Positions 15,473 to 23,988 of a DNA stretch of 38,044 bases are shown here, piece after piece. The notes under the pieces are model-generated. The model saw only the letters and a list, made by a program, of their open reading frames with translations. It ran no database searches and had not been told where the DNA came from. The stretch covers positions 1 through 38,044 of the forward strand of contig NZ_WIPH01000025.1 in assembly GCF_009547075.1 (NCBI RefSeq), read 5' to 3'. Source of the DNA: Gluconobacter aidae. GTDB lineage: Bacteria; Pseudomonadota; Alphaproteobacteria; Acetobacterales; Acetobacteraceae. Position 1 is the stretch's first letter; each line of letters opens with the position of its first letter. The translations under genes were made by a program, and so were the position numbers.

Positions 15473-15502
15473 TGGAGCGTGCCCTCAAGGAGGCACGCTC
15501 CA
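15473..15502 (-). terminator. Hairpin downstream of the glucose dehydrogenase gene
   Basis: TGGAGCGTGCC (15473-15483) pairs perfectly with GGCACGCTCCA (15492-15502) across an eight-base loop, 16 bases past the dehydrogenase stop. No T run follows on the minus strand, so it may act as a weak terminator or as a 3'-end stabiliser. Confidence 0.6.
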
Positions 15503-15517
15503 TCCATGATCCGGCGA

Positions 15518-17989
15518 TCAGTGCGCGGCTGCGCCCTGCTCTCCGTTCAGGGTATAGGCGATGATATAATCACCGCTGCGGGTGCCAAGGCCCCCATGAC
15601 CGCCCGCGGCGATCACAACATACTGCTTCCCATCAATTTGATAGGACATCGGTGTAGCCTGTCCGCCTGCGGGCAGACGATCGCGCCAGATCACCTTGCC
15701 GTTCGACATATCGAAACCGCGCAGGTAATCGTCGGCCGTCGCTCCCATGAAGGAGACGCCGCCCTTCGTCAGGACGCTGCCACCGATGTTGTACATGCCG
15801 GTCGGAAGCGGAAGATTGTTATGCGTCCGGAAAGGACCCGTGTCGCGCGTGGTGCCGACGGGGTGCTGCCAGACGATCTTCTTCGTCACCAGATCGATGG
15901 CGGTGATCGTTCCCCAGATCGGTCCCTTGCAGGGGATCTGAAGCGGATTCAGCCACGGGCTGGTATAGGCGATGTAGGGCGTGCCGTAGTCCGGGGAGAC
16001 ACTAAGGGCATCGCCCTTGGCTTCCGGCTTGTCGCCCTGACCGTTCCACTTCGGCAGGATACCAGCGTTCTCAGCCTTCTGACGATGCTCCAGACGGATC
16101 CGGAACGGCAGATAGCTCGCATTGGCGATCAGCAGTTTACGCTGCGGATCGATGGACGCGCCCTGCCAGTCAACCACACCATAGAATGCCGGATAGACGA
16201 TCGTCGTCTTGCCAACATGCGGCGGGGTGAACTGACCTTCGTAAGCGGACTGGCGGAACTGGATGCGGCAGATCATCTGATCCAGCAGCGTCGCGCCCCA
16301 CATGTCGCTTTCCTTCAGGTCCGGCGGCGTCAGGGACGGCAGACCGACAGCGAAAGGCTGCGTCGGCGTCACGTGATCGTCCGGTGCAACACCCGCGGTC
16401 GGAACCGGGCGTTCCTCGACTGGATATCCCGGAACCGGCTTTCCGGTGCGGCGGTCCAGAACGAAGAACTCACCGCGCTTCGTGCTCTGGATCAGAGCCG
16501 GAATGTTCTCGCCATTCGGACCCGGCAGGTCGACCATGGACGGTCCGATGGGCAGATCCATGTCCCACAGATCGTGATGAACGGTCTGGAAGGTCCAGCG
16601 GCGTTCACCTGTCTCGATATCGAGGGCGATCGTAGCGCTGGACGTCGCGTCGTCGAACGGACGGCGTGAGCCACCCCAGTTGTCCGGCGGAGAGTTACCG
16701 GTCGGGATGTAGAGCAGACCCAGATCCGGATCGGCCGTGTAAACGCCCCAGGCGTTCGGCGTGTCACGTGTCAGCTCGTCGTTCGGGCCGGGCTTCCAGT
16801 TTTCCGGATTGTGACCAGCATCCCAGGCCCATTCGATCTCGCCCGTGATCGGGTTGAATGCACGGATTGCACCGGAAGGCTCGAAATTCGCCTGGTTGTC
16901 GAAGATCCAGCCGCCCAGAACTACGCGATCCTTCACTACCAGCGGCGGCGACGTCACGAAGTGGAAGCCATGCGGAACATGACCAAGATACTGGCGCAGG
17001 GAGATGAAGCCGTGCTCGCCGAAATCTTCGCAGGGCTTGCCCGTTTCGGCATCGACAGCCAGCAGGCGCACGTCGCCAACCGGAGAGAAGATACGCTTCT
17101 GGCAGGCCTTGGACCCGTCAGGAGCCTGATAGTCGTCCGGTGCCTTGTAATAGGACACGCCACGGCAGGAGAGATAGACATTCGCCGCCACATCCACCGC
17201 GGCGGGCTTGGGATCGAACTTCCACTTGACCTTGCCGGTCGCCGCGTCAAGCGCCATGACCCAGTTATGCGGCGTACAGAGATAAAGCGTATCGTCCACC
17301 TTGATCGGCGTGACTTCGAGGTTGAACTCGTGCCCCTGATCCGGTCCGGCAACAGTGCCTTCGCCCAGCCGCTGAACGTCACCCGTACGCGTCACCCAGG
17401 CGCGCTTGAGATGGCTGACATTCGCCGGCGTAATCTGCGCCAGCGGGCTGTAACGATCACCGCCCACTGTCCGACCATAAGCCGGCCAGTCGGAAGCGGA
17501 AGTGTTTTTCCCAGTCTCATCCAGCTGTCCGGCCGCCGCCATACGGTCCGCCGGGAGCGTCCCGTCGATGGAGTAGGACGTAAAGCAGCTCGCAATGAGG
17601 ACGACCGTCGCGATGGCGGCCGAGCCAAGAAGCTCACGCTTGTCTGAAACCCAGTTATGGCCACTGCGCCAGACCCATGGCAGCAGCATCCAGAACGCGA
17701 TGCAGACAAGCGTCAGCAGACGGACTTCCAGCCCCCAGATGTCGAACCCGACTTCAAGAACGGACCAGATGGTCGCCACCAGCAGGAGCGCAGCGTACAG
17801 GCGCGCACCCAGCAGCGGGTTCCTGAAGCCGAGGCCCGCGGCCGCAAGCATCACGAGGCCCAGAAGGGCGTAGAACCACGAACCGCCGAGAACGAGGAGA
17901 TACCCCCCCCCACCCAGCAGAAAAAGCCCGACAAGCGCGAGCAGGATAGAGGTTAATGGAGACATTACCCTCTGAAGTGAAGCAGACAT
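15518..17989 (-). CDS. gdh: Membrane-bound PQQ-dependent glucose dehydrogenase
   Basis: It oxidises D-glucose to glucono-delta-lactone on the periplasmic side and passes electrons to ubiquinone, the main first step of incomplete glucose oxidation in acetic acid bacteria. It has 823 residues. Five membrane segments lie at about 11-32, 35-55, 62-80, 89-107 and 120-137. The PQQ beta-propeller starts at SDWPAYGRTVGGDRYSPL (about 167-184). Asp473 in HHDLWDMD and Lys504 in QSTKRGEFFVLD match the PQQ-site Asp and Lys of the E. coli enzyme. The start at 17989 has GAGG five bases upstream; an ATG at 17965 is possible. A nine-G run encodes Gly27-Gly29 in the first helix. The AcoR-like regulator upstream is divergent and may control it. 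Confidence 0.96.
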   Translation of the reverse strand: MSASLQRVMSPLTSILLALVGLFLLGGGGYLLVLGGSWFYALLGLVMLAAAGLGFRNPLLGARLYAALLLVATIWSVLEVGFDIWGLEVRLLTLVCIAFWMLLPWVWRSGHNWVSDKRELLGSAAIATVVLIASCFTSYSIDGTLPADRMAAAGQLDETGKNTSASDWPAYGRTVGGDRYSPLAQITPANVSHLKRAWVTRTGDVQRLGEGTVAGPDQGHEFNLEVTPIKVDDTLYLCTPHNWVMALDAATGKVKWKFDPKPAAVDVAANVYLSCRGVSYYKAPDDYQAPDGSKACQKRIFSPVGDVRLLAVDAETGKPCEDFGEHGFISLRQYLGHVPHGFHFVTSPPLVVKDRVVLGGWIFDNQANFEPSGAIRAFNPITGEIEWAWDAGHNPENWKPGPNDELTRDTPNAWGVYTADPDLGLLYIPTGNSPPDNWGGSRRPFDDATSSATIALDIETGERRWTFQTVHHDLWDMDLPIGPSMVDLPGPNGENIPALIQSTKRGEFFVLDRRTGKPVPGYPVEERPVPTAGVAPDDHVTPTQPFAVGLPSLTPPDLKESDMWGATLLDQMICRIQFRQSAYEGQFTPPHVGKTTIVYPAFYGVVDWQGASIDPQRKLLIANASYLPFRIRLEHRQKAENAGILPKWNGQGDKPEAKGDALSVSPDYGTPYIAYTSPWLNPLQIPCKGPIWGTITAIDLVTKKIVWQHPVGTTRDTGPFRTHNNLPLPTGMYNIGGSVLTKGGVSFMGATADDYLRGFDMSNGKVIWRDRLPAGGQATPMSYQIDGKQYVVIAAGGHGGLGTRSGDYIIAYTLNGEQGAAAH
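17903..17911 (-). repeat. Nine-base G homopolymer inside gdh
   Basis: The coding strand reads GGT followed by nine G residues then TAT, encoding four glycines in the first membrane helix. A slip of one base would truncate the dehydrogenase near residue 30. It is the longest homopolymer noted in any coding region of the window. Confidence 0.85.
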
Positions 17990-18128
17990 GACACCTCGTT
18001 CTTGCGAAAAACGAAAACCATTCTCTCTGAAATGATTTGTCTTTCCTGATCATCGGCGGAACGCGATATCGTTTGCGCTCCGTCATGGCTGTGACGGTCG
18101 GGACAGTCCTGTTCGCGCGTCAGGGACC

Positions 18129-18284
18129 TCATGAGCCAGTGCTTGCAAAAACACCGGCATTGAGGCCTGTTTCCCGTCCAAACCACAGCACTGTACCGAG
18201 AAAGACGAGGAGCGCTGGGTTACCGATGGCCTGTAAGATTACATCCCCGACACGCAACTTTTCGTCCTTCCCGGAAACCGTCAT
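18129..18284 (-). CDS. Possible 51-residue small membrane protein
   Basis: This short frame starts MTVSGKDEKLRVGDVILQ and continues with one hydrophobic helix, NPALLVFLGTVLWFG. AGGA lies nine bases before the ATG. It fills part of the 430-base gap between gdh and the AcoR-like gene and is read in the same direction as gdh. Codon use (GTA, TTA) is not typical of the neighbours, and no family was recognised. It may be a real small protein expressed from the palindromic promoter region, or a chance frame. The rest of this gap holds the gdh promoter region and the operator at 18355. Confidence 0.3.
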   Translation of the reverse strand: MTVSGKDEKLRVGDVILQAIGNPALLVFLGTVLWFGRETGLNAGVFASTGS

Positions 18285-18354
18285 TCCCCATTGTCCTCGC
18301 GCGGAGCTATCCCGCATCGTTGAACTCTCACCCGATTGTGACGGGCTACGTCGC

Positions 18355-18378
18355 ACCTGTCGCAGAACTGCGACAGGT
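18355..18378. promoter_or_regulatory. Perfect 11-bp palindrome upstream of the AcoR-like regulator
   Basis: ACCTGTCGCAG (18355-18365) and its exact complement CTGCGACAGGT (18368-18378) are separated by two bases. It is 41 bases upstream of the regulator's GTG and 70 bases upstream of the small divergent frame. TACGTCGCA occurs just before it and TTACGTCGCAGG just after it. The form, TGTCGCA with its inverted copy, fits Fis-type helix-turn-helix dimers of the AcoR group, so autoregulation is likely. Confidence 0.7.
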
Positions 18379-18419
18379 TTTCGACACCCGGCGCCTTACG
18401 TCGCAGGACGGGGGCGCCG

Positions 18420-19325
18420 GTGAGCGCGCCCCTGCCCCGCACTTGCCTGTCCGATTCATGGGCAAGATGCTCCACGAACTACAATCTTGACCCTTCCGAA
18501 CGCTGGGAAACACAGATGCTCAGCCAGCCGGAACTACGCTTCGTCAGCGGGCGCACCCAGCGTCTGATCCAGAGCGCGCTGCCCGAAATGCAACATCTGC
18601 ACCAGTTGGTGGATTCACTGGACTTCATGGTGATGCTGGCCGATCCCAGCGGCATCGTCCTCTCCCGACACACGCAGCCCAGCCAGCTCAGCGGTTGCCG
18701 GCGCTGGCGGTTCCAGGCAGGGGCGGTCTGGGACGAGCAGAACGCCGGAACCAATGCCATCGGCACCTGCCTGCGCGAAGAACGGCCCGTCATGGTCGTA
18801 CATGACCAGCACTGGCGGCTGTGCTTTCGCAAGCTCACGGGCATGGCCGTTCCGGTCTATAATTCCATCGGAGAACTCGCAGGGGCGCTGGATATCAGTT
18901 CGTTCACGGCCAAAGACGTCCTGCCTGCCGCGCCGCTTCTGATGGACGCCCTCCTGACCACAGCCCGGCGCGTGGAGGAAAAACTGTTCCATGACCGCTT
19001 CGGACAGGACATGATCATAACGCTGGGGCCGTCCACTTCATCCTCGTCGAGGCTGGTCGCCCTCGACCGTGATGGCCATGTCCGGGGCGCGACACATGCC
19101 AGCCGCCGCCAGATGAACTGGCCCGAAGGCGAACTCTCCAGCCTCCCGGCTTTACTGACACTGCTCGATGCACAGGAGCAGCCGAGCTTCCGACGCGCGG
19201 AAGCGCAGGTCATTCACTCTACGCTGGCAACGGTCCACGGGAATGTCAGTGCCGCCGCCCGCCTTCTGGGAGTGAGCCGCTCCACGCTGCACCGCAAAAT
19301 CAGGACGCTGGGTCTGGAGCGCTGA
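18420..19325 (+). CDS. AcoR-like GAF-Fis transcriptional regulator lacking the AAA+ domain
   Basis: A 301-residue regulator. The N-terminus (SDSWARCSTNYNLDPS) is the usual opening of AcoR-type acetoin/glycerol regulators. A GAF-type sensor follows at about 55-165, with WDEQNAGTNAIGTCLREERP and LTGMAVPVYNSIGELAGALD matching that group closely. A linker leads to a C-terminal Fis-type helix-turn-helix, GNVSAAARLLGVSRSTLHRK. The central sigma-54-activating AAA+ domain, with Walker A and GAFTGA, is absent; the whole space between GAF and HTH is about 90 residues with no ATPase motif. It therefore cannot open sigma-54 promoters by itself and probably acts as a repressor or sigma-70 activator. The start is GTG 18420; the conserved opening supports it over later ATGs. 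The 3' end overlaps the convergent ArsC-type gene by 26 bases. Confidence 0.86.
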   Translation: MSAPLPRTCLSDSWARCSTNYNLDPSERWETQMLSQPELRFVSGRTQRLIQSALPEMQHLHQLVDSLDFMVMLADPSGIVLSRHTQPSQLSGCRRWRFQAGAVWDEQNAGTNAIGTCLREERPVMVVHDQHWRLCFRKLTGMAVPVYNSIGELAGALDISSFTAKDVLPAAPLLMDALLTTARRVEEKLFHDRFGQDMIITLGPSTSSSSRLVALDRDGHVRGATHASRRQMNWPEGELSSLPALLTLLDAQEQPSFRRAEAQVIHSTLATVHGNVSAAARLLGVSRSTLHRKIRTLGLER

Positions 19326-19695
19326 GAGCCGAAGCACGAAGGTCTGACAGATTCGCCGCATAGTCACCGGGACGGAACCCGACCAGTAAAAGGCCCGGAT
19401 GTTCCAGAACCGGACGCCGGATCATGGCCGGATGTTCCAGCATGAGCGCAATGGCCCGCTCCGCATCGAGATCCTCCCGAAGCTCCGGCGGCAGCTTCCG
19501 GAACGTCGTTCCCGAACGGTTCAGCAGTTTCTCCCATCCCAGCCGGGCCACCCAGCCTTCAAGACGCGCGCGATCCACACCGTCTCTGCGATAGTCATGA
19601 AAGGTGAACGCGACGCCGTGGTCGACCAGCCATGCCCGCGCCCTGCGCATCGTGTCGCAGTTGGAAATTCCATAAATCGTGACGGATACGGCCAT
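19300..19695 (-). CDS. ArsC/Spx-type thioredoxin-fold protein (YffB-like)
   Basis: A 131-residue protein starting MAVSVTIYGISNCDTMRRAR. It belongs to the arsenate reductase/Spx fold of the YffB branch, with a single active-site-like cysteine (Cys13) in NCDTMRRA. YRRDGVDRARLEGWVARLGW, LLNRSGTTFRKLPPEL and AMIRRPVLEHPGLLLVGF follow. Real arsenate reduction needs further residues and no ars genes are near, so the role is open. AAGGAG stands eight bases before the ATG at 19695. The last 26 bases overlap the convergent AcoR-like gene. Confidence 0.87.
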   Translation of the reverse strand: MAVSVTIYGISNCDTMRRARAWLVDHGVAFTFHDYRRDGVDRARLEGWVARLGWEKLLNRSGTTFRKLPPELREDLDAERAIALMLEHPAMIRRPVLEHPGLLLVGFRPGDYAANLSDLRASALSAPDPAS

Positions 19696-19767
19696 GAATC
19701 CTGCTCCTTGTTTTTCCGCCATACAGCGGCGATCACGCCCATGAAACCATGCGACGGGCGATTCCAC

Positions 19768-19946
19768 GACCCTGTCGACAGATGTTCGAACCCATCATAT
19801 TTCGTTAGAAATTCCAAAAGCCCGTTTTCTGGCGGATAGCCGATGCGCGAACAGACGGTTACATCTGGCAGGTCAGTCAGTGGCTCCACCGTTTCCAGTG
19901 GTGACGCCCTGATCGTATCCCGCAGCGGAAACGCGATTTCGACCAC
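19768..19946 (-). pseudogene. Possible remnant of a LysR-type regulator C-terminus
   Basis: The 329-base gap between the ArsC-type and dehydrogenase genes holds no complete gene. One minus-strand frame encodes VVEIAFPLRDTIRASP, VEPLTDLPDVTVCSRIGYPP and NGLLEFLTKYDGFEHL. The order of hydrophobic and proline positions recalls the end of a LysR effector-binding domain, but no helix-turn-helix part is present upstream and the frame runs on into the next gene. This is a weak resemblance and may be chance. Confidence 0.25.
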
Positions 19947-19984
19947 CGCTCTCGACGCATGGCTCGGTTGACGGGTTTCTGAAG

Positions 19985-20020
19985 ACAGGCGGCCCCCCTC
20001 ACGGGAAGGGGGCCGCCTGT
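19985..20020 (-). terminator. Strong hairpin downstream of the short-chain dehydrogenase
   Basis: ACAGGCGGCCCCC (19985-19997) pairs perfectly with GGGGGCCGCCTGT (20008-20020) across ten bases, starting four bases after the dehydrogenase stop. There is no T tract, yet the stem is very stable and well placed for 3'-end formation. Confidence 0.65.
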
Positions 20021-20024
20021 AGTC

Positions 20025-20756
20025 TCAGGCGACGAGACCACCATCCACCAGAATGGATGCTCCCGTGATGTAAGAGGCGTCGGGACTGGCGAGGAACGAG
20101 ACCGTCCGGGCAATGTCATTGACCTTGCCGTAGGATTCCGTGGCCGTGAACTTGCGGATGACGGCAGCGGCCGCGCCGTCATCAGGGTTGAGGTCCGTTG
20201 CGATCGGCCCGGGCTCGACGATATTTGCCGTAATGCCCTGCGGACCGAGGTCCCGCGCCACACCCTTCGTAAAGCCGATCAGACCAGCCTTCGTCGCCGC
20301 ATAGAGCGAGATGCCCGGGAACGGCGCACGCTCACCGAAGGCCGAACCGATATAGATCAGGCGGCCACCCGTCTTCATATATTTCAGGGCCTCGACCGTC
20401 TCGACCATCGCGGCGCGCAGGTTGAGGTTCAGGACATCCTCGATCTGCGTCACCGACATCTGGTCAATCGGGCCATAGGGATAGATGCCCGCGTTGCACA
20501 CCAGCGCATCCAGACGTCCGAACGCCTCATGCGTTTTCGTGATGGCTGCGATATTGCCGCCCGTGCTGCCCCCATCGGCCTGAACGGCGACAGCTTTACG
20601 TCCCAGCGCCTCGACTTCCGAGACGACTTTCTGCGCGGCCTTTTCGTTGCGGGCATAGGTGATGGCGATATCAAAGCCATCCTGTGCCAGCTTGAACGCG
20701 ATTGCCGCGCCGATGCCGCGTGATCCACCGGTAATGAGCGCCACTCTCTGGGTCAT
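20025..20756 (-). CDS. Short-chain dehydrogenase/reductase (FabG-like)
   Basis: A 243-residue classical SDR starting MTQRVALITGGSRGIGAAIA, with the cofactor glycine motif GGSRGIG. NAG in LVCNAGIYPYGPID stabilises the fold, NLNLRAAMVE carries the active-site Asn, Ser is in YIGSAFGERAPF, and the YxxxK pair is in LYAATKAGLIGFTKG. PGPIATDLNPDD and GASILVDGGLVA close the fold. The residues after the second strand (TYARNEKAAQK) favour NADP(H). AGGA precedes the ATG at 20756; the longer frame to 20819 is unlikely. The SulP gene lies divergently upstream. The substrate is unknown; such enzymes in acetic acid bacteria often reduce ketones or sugars. Confidence 0.92.
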   Translation of the reverse strand: MTQRVALITGGSRGIGAAIAFKLAQDGFDIAITYARNEKAAQKVVSEVEALGRKAVAVQADGGSTGGNIAAITKTHEAFGRLDALVCNAGIYPYGPIDQMSVTQIEDVLNLNLRAAMVETVEALKYMKTGGRLIYIGSAFGERAPFPGISLYAATKAGLIGFTKGVARDLGPQGITANIVEPGPIATDLNPDDGAAAAVIRKFTATESYGKVNDIARTVSFLASPDASYITGASILVDGGLVA

Positions 20757-20890
20757 GATCCTGTTCCTTCTGACTGCACTGACGAAAGATCCGTCTTTAG
20801 CGTTCAGATCATGCGGCATTTTCGAGCCCGACCCAACCTCCCCTGAACATTGTGAAGACAGATTTGCATCGCGCGCCTAAAACGGAGGCC

Positions 20891-22570
20891 ATGTCGGAAC
20901 AGCAGAAATCCATAAGCGGTCGGCCGAACTGGTCAGATATTGTCGCGGGCCTCTCCCTTGCCTCGGTGAATATTCCGCAGGTTCTGGGCTATACGCGCAT
21001 TGCGGCCATGCCGGCGGTCACGGGGCTTTATACGGTCCTGCTGCCACTTGTGGCCTTTGCAGCGTTCGGTTCGTCCCGGCATCTGGTCGTAGCTGCCGAT
21101 TCCGCGACGGCTGCCATTTTCTCAAGTGCCATCGGCAAGATGGCGCTCCCTGAAAGCGCGCATTACATCGCGCTCGTCAGCATGACCGCACTCCTCTGCG
21201 CGGCACTTCTGCTGGTGGCGCGGGTCTTCCGGCTGGGGTTTCTGGCAGATTTCCTCTCCCGCACCGTGCTGACGGGATTTCTGGCCGGGGTGGGCGTGCA
21301 GGTCTGCATCGCGATGTTGCACGACATGCTGGGCGTGTCCGTCAGCGCGCATGACCCACTGCTTCAGGCTTACGAAACTCTCCGGCAGATCCCCCATGCC
21401 AGCCTCATGGTCGCGGGTCTCTCGGCGGTGACGGTGGGCATCCTCATGGCCGGGCAGCGTCTTGCCCCGCATCTTCCCGCCGGGCTCTGCGTCGTAATCG
21501 GCAGCATCGCGCTGAGCATGGGGCTGAACCTGTCCCATCATGGCGTTCCCACGCTGGGACATGTCGCGGGTGGCCTGCCGCATTTCGGCCTGCCGGACGT
21601 TTCCTGGAACGAGCTTCTGGACCTTCTGCCGGTCGCGGGGTCCTGCGTGTTCGTCATCATCGCACAGAGCGCGGCCACGTCCCGGGCCTTCGGAGAACTC
21701 TTTCATGAGACCGTCGATGAGGACCGCGACCTTCTGGGCCTGTCGGCGGCCAATATCGCAGCCGGGCTGAGTGGAACCTTCACCGTCAATGGCAGCCCGA
21801 CCCAGACCGCCATGGCCGTCCGCTCCGGCGCGCGGACGCAGGCCGCACAGGTCACGTTCGCCTGCGTGACGCTTCTGGTGCTGCTTTTCCTGACCCGCCC
21901 GCTGGAGGCCCTGCCGCGCTGCGTTCTGGCCGGGATCGTCTTTACGGTCGCGGTTGGCATGATCGACCTGAAAAGCCTGCGCGCCATCCGGCAGGAAAGT
22001 CCGGGAGAGTTCTGGCTGGCCATGACAACCGCCGCCGTGGTTGTGGGGATAGGCGTCGAGGAAGGCATTTTCCTCGCCATTGCGCTCTCGCTGTTCCGCC
22101 ATGTCCGGCACAGCTACGAGCCGCATACGCTGGTGCTGCAACAGTCTCCGACCGCCGGGGTTCTGGAAGCCCTGCCCGCAAAGGACGGGCTGGAAAGCGC
22201 GCCCGGACTGATCGTCTTCCGCTTCTGCGCGGACCTGTTCTACGCCAATTCGACGCGCTTTCGGCAGGATCTGCTGGCGCTGGTAGACCACGCCCCCCAT
22301 CCGGTGCGCTGCGTGGTGCTGGATGCCAGTCCCGTCACCGATATCGACTATTCCGCCGCCGCGGACCTGCGGGACCTGATCGCGCAGCTCCATCAACGCG
22401 GCATCACGCTGATTTTCGGCCGGGTAAGCGTCTTTCTTCGCGCGGACATGGACCGGCACCACATCACCCTGGCCCTCGGCGCAGCCAATATCTACGCCGA
22501 GCTGCACACGGCGCTGAAGGCCGCCCACAACATTCTGGACGGCTCTGCGGTGCCCGTCAGGCCTTCCTGA
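20891..22570 (+). CDS. SulP-family anion transporter with STAS domain
   Basis: An inner-membrane anion transporter of the sulfate permease family, 559 residues from the ATG at 20891. The SulP signature region reads [20 protein letters not shown] near the N-terminus. About eleven to fourteen hydrophobic segments follow, with the conserved [18 protein letters not shown] loop (substrate region). A C-terminal STAS domain (about 440-545) has [20 protein letters not shown] and [24 protein letters not shown] lies just two bases before this ATG. A GTG at 20852 would add 13 residues. The anion may be sulfate, bicarbonate or another oxyanion; no carbonic anhydrase is nearby. The 3' end overlaps the convergent phnA-like gene by 14 bases. 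Confidence 0.9.
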   Translation: MSEQQKSISGRPNWSDIVAGLSLASVNIPQVLGYTRIAAMPAVTGLYTVLLPLVAFAAFGSSRHLVVAADSATAAIFSSAIGKMALPESAHYIALVSMTALLCAALLLVARVFRLGFLADFLSRTVLTGFLAGVGVQVCIAMLHDMLGVSVSAHDPLLQAYETLRQIPHASLMVAGLSAVTVGILMAGQRLAPHLPAGLCVVIGSIALSMGLNLSHHGVPTLGHVAGGLPHFGLPDVSWNELLDLLPVAGSCVFVIIAQSAATSRAFGELFHETVDEDRDLLGLSAANIAAGLSGTFTVNGSPTQTAMAVRSGARTQAAQVTFACVTLLVLLFLTRPLEALPRCVLAGIVFTVAVGMIDLKSLRAIRQESPGEFWLAMTTAAVVVGIGVEEGIFLAIALSLFRHVRHSYEPHTLVLQQSPTAGVLEALPAKDGLESAPGLIVFRFCADLFYANSTRFRQDLLALVDHAPHPVRCVVLDASPVTDIDYSAAADLRDLIAQLHQRGITLIFGRVSVFLRADMDRHHITLALGAANIYAELHTALKAAHNILDGSAVPVRPS

Positions 22571-22907
22571 CGAACCCGGACTTGAGGTTCATCGCGCCGA
22601 TCCCGGGGATCTTGCAGGCGATGTCATGCCCGTCGCCACCGTCCGAAAGACGGATGTTCTTCACCTTGGTGCCCCCCTTGACGACCATGGACGAGCCCTT
22701 GATCTTCAGATCCTTGATGACCGTCACGGTGTCGCCATCCGCCAGGACATTGCCGTTGGCGTCGCGGATTTCGACGGCAGCCTCGCCGTTCTCCGCTGCC
22801 GTCTCGGCCGGGTTCCACTCATGCGCGCATTCCGGGCACATCCACAGCGCACCATCCGGATAAACGTGTTCGCACCCGCAGACCGGGCATTTCAGATGAC
22901 TGTCCAT
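22557..22907 (-). CDS. PhnA/YjdM-type zinc-ribbon protein
   Basis: A 116-residue protein starting [16 protein letters not shown]. Cys7, Cys10, Cys24 and Cys27 form an N-terminal zinc ribbon. The C-terminal PhnA domain has [40 protein letters not shown] and [20 protein letters not shown]. Despite the historical name, the family is not shown to act in phosphonate use in general, and no C-P lyase genes are near. AAAGGTC precedes the ATG at 22907. It is divergent from the DyP peroxidase gene and overlaps the SulP gene end. Confidence 0.92.
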   Translation of the reverse strand: MDSHLKCPVCGCEHVYPDGALWMCPECAHEWNPAETAAENGEAAVEIRDANGNVLADGDTVTVIKDLKIKGSSMVVKGGTKVKNIRLSDGGDGHDIACKIPGIGAMNLKSGFVRKA

Positions 22908-23059
22908 GATGACCTTTTTCCGTTTGTGGCCGGACATTACTGCACGCAGTCCGTATTTCAAAACGGGGATCACCCGTTTTCGTAACCTGTTCGTTCGACA
23001 TGGAGCACGCTATCAATGGGACAGACATATATTACCACGCTGTTGGAAAGACTGTTCCG

Positions 23060-23988
23060 ATGTCCGACACCACGCCTCACCCGTTGCCGCGCCCCTGACC
23101 CGGGCTGCCATTTTTCTGGTCCTGAACATCAATTCCGGCCCAGACGCGGAAAAGACCATCCGCAGCCTGTGCGCGGACCTTTCGGGCCTGCGCCGCACGG
23201 TGGGTTTCCGGGACCTGAACGGACAGCTTTCCTGCGTTCTCGGCTTTGGCTCTGCTGCCTGGGACCGTCTTTTCCCCGGCCCGCGTCCCAAAGAACTGCA
23301 CCCGTTTCAGGAAATCAAAGGCGTCCATCACGCCGTTTCCACGCCCGGCGACATGCTCTTTCACATCCGCGCCACACGCATGGACATGTGTTTTGAAATG
23401 GCCAAGCTGGTCATGGACCGCCTGCGCAGCGTGTGTACGGTCGTGGATGAAGTTCACGGCTTCAAATACTTCGATGACCGGGACCTGATCGGCTTCGTGG
23501 ACGGCACGGAAAACCCGGAAAACGCCGCTGCGTGCGAAGCTGCCATCATCGGCGATGAAGACCCGGCTTTCAAAGGCGGCAGTTACGTCATCACCCAGAA
23601 ATACTTCCACGATCTCGACGCCTGGAACACCCTGCCGATCGAGATGCAGGAAAAGATCATCGGCCGCAGAAAGCTCTCCAATGTCGAGCTTGATGACAAA
23701 ACAAAGCCCGCTTACGCCCATAACGCGCTGAACGTCGTGACGCGCAACGGAAAGCAGGTCGATATCCTGCGGGACAACATGCCGTTTGGTGAAGCAGGCA
23801 AGGGCGAGTTCGGCACCTATTTCATCGGCTATGCCCGCTCCCCGTCCGTCACCGAAGAAATGCTGCACAACATGTTCGTCGGCAAGCCGGAAGGGAATTA
23901 CGACCGCCTGCTGGATTACAGCCGTCCTGTTACGGGTTCGCTGTTCTTCGTCCCGTCAGCCGATTATCTGGACGATATCGACGCCTGA
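23060..23988 (+). CDS. DyP-type peroxidase (YfeX-like) with an apparent frameshift in codon 7
   Basis: A haem peroxidase of the YfeX branch, cytoplasmic as no signal peptide is seen. The main frame carries RAAIFLVLNINSGPDAEKTI and the GxxDG distal motif GFVDGTENP (23491-23517). YVITQKYFHDLDAWNTLP, AYAHNALNVV with a candidate haem-ligand His, and GTYFIGYARSPSVTEEML follow. This frame has no plausible start close by; only an ATG/GTG at 22906 that would add about 58 foreign residues. The natural start, ATG at 23060 (MSDTTP), is in another frame and reaches a stop after 12 codons. One missing base at 23078-23079 would join MSDTTP to PVAAPLTRAAIF exactly. The gene is therefore either broken or hit by a sequence error. 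Its 3' end overlaps the convergent NmrA-type gene by 25 bases. Confidence 0.8.

Noticed and set aside
17965-18186. A 73-codon minus-strand frame overlapping the gdh start
   Set aside because: It overlaps the gdh start and its ribosome binding region, and its Cys-rich sequence shows no domain.
21122-22528. A 468-codon open frame on the minus strand
   Set aside because: It is antisense to the SulP transporter gene and has the same artefact composition, with many Gln, Arg and Gly and no domain.
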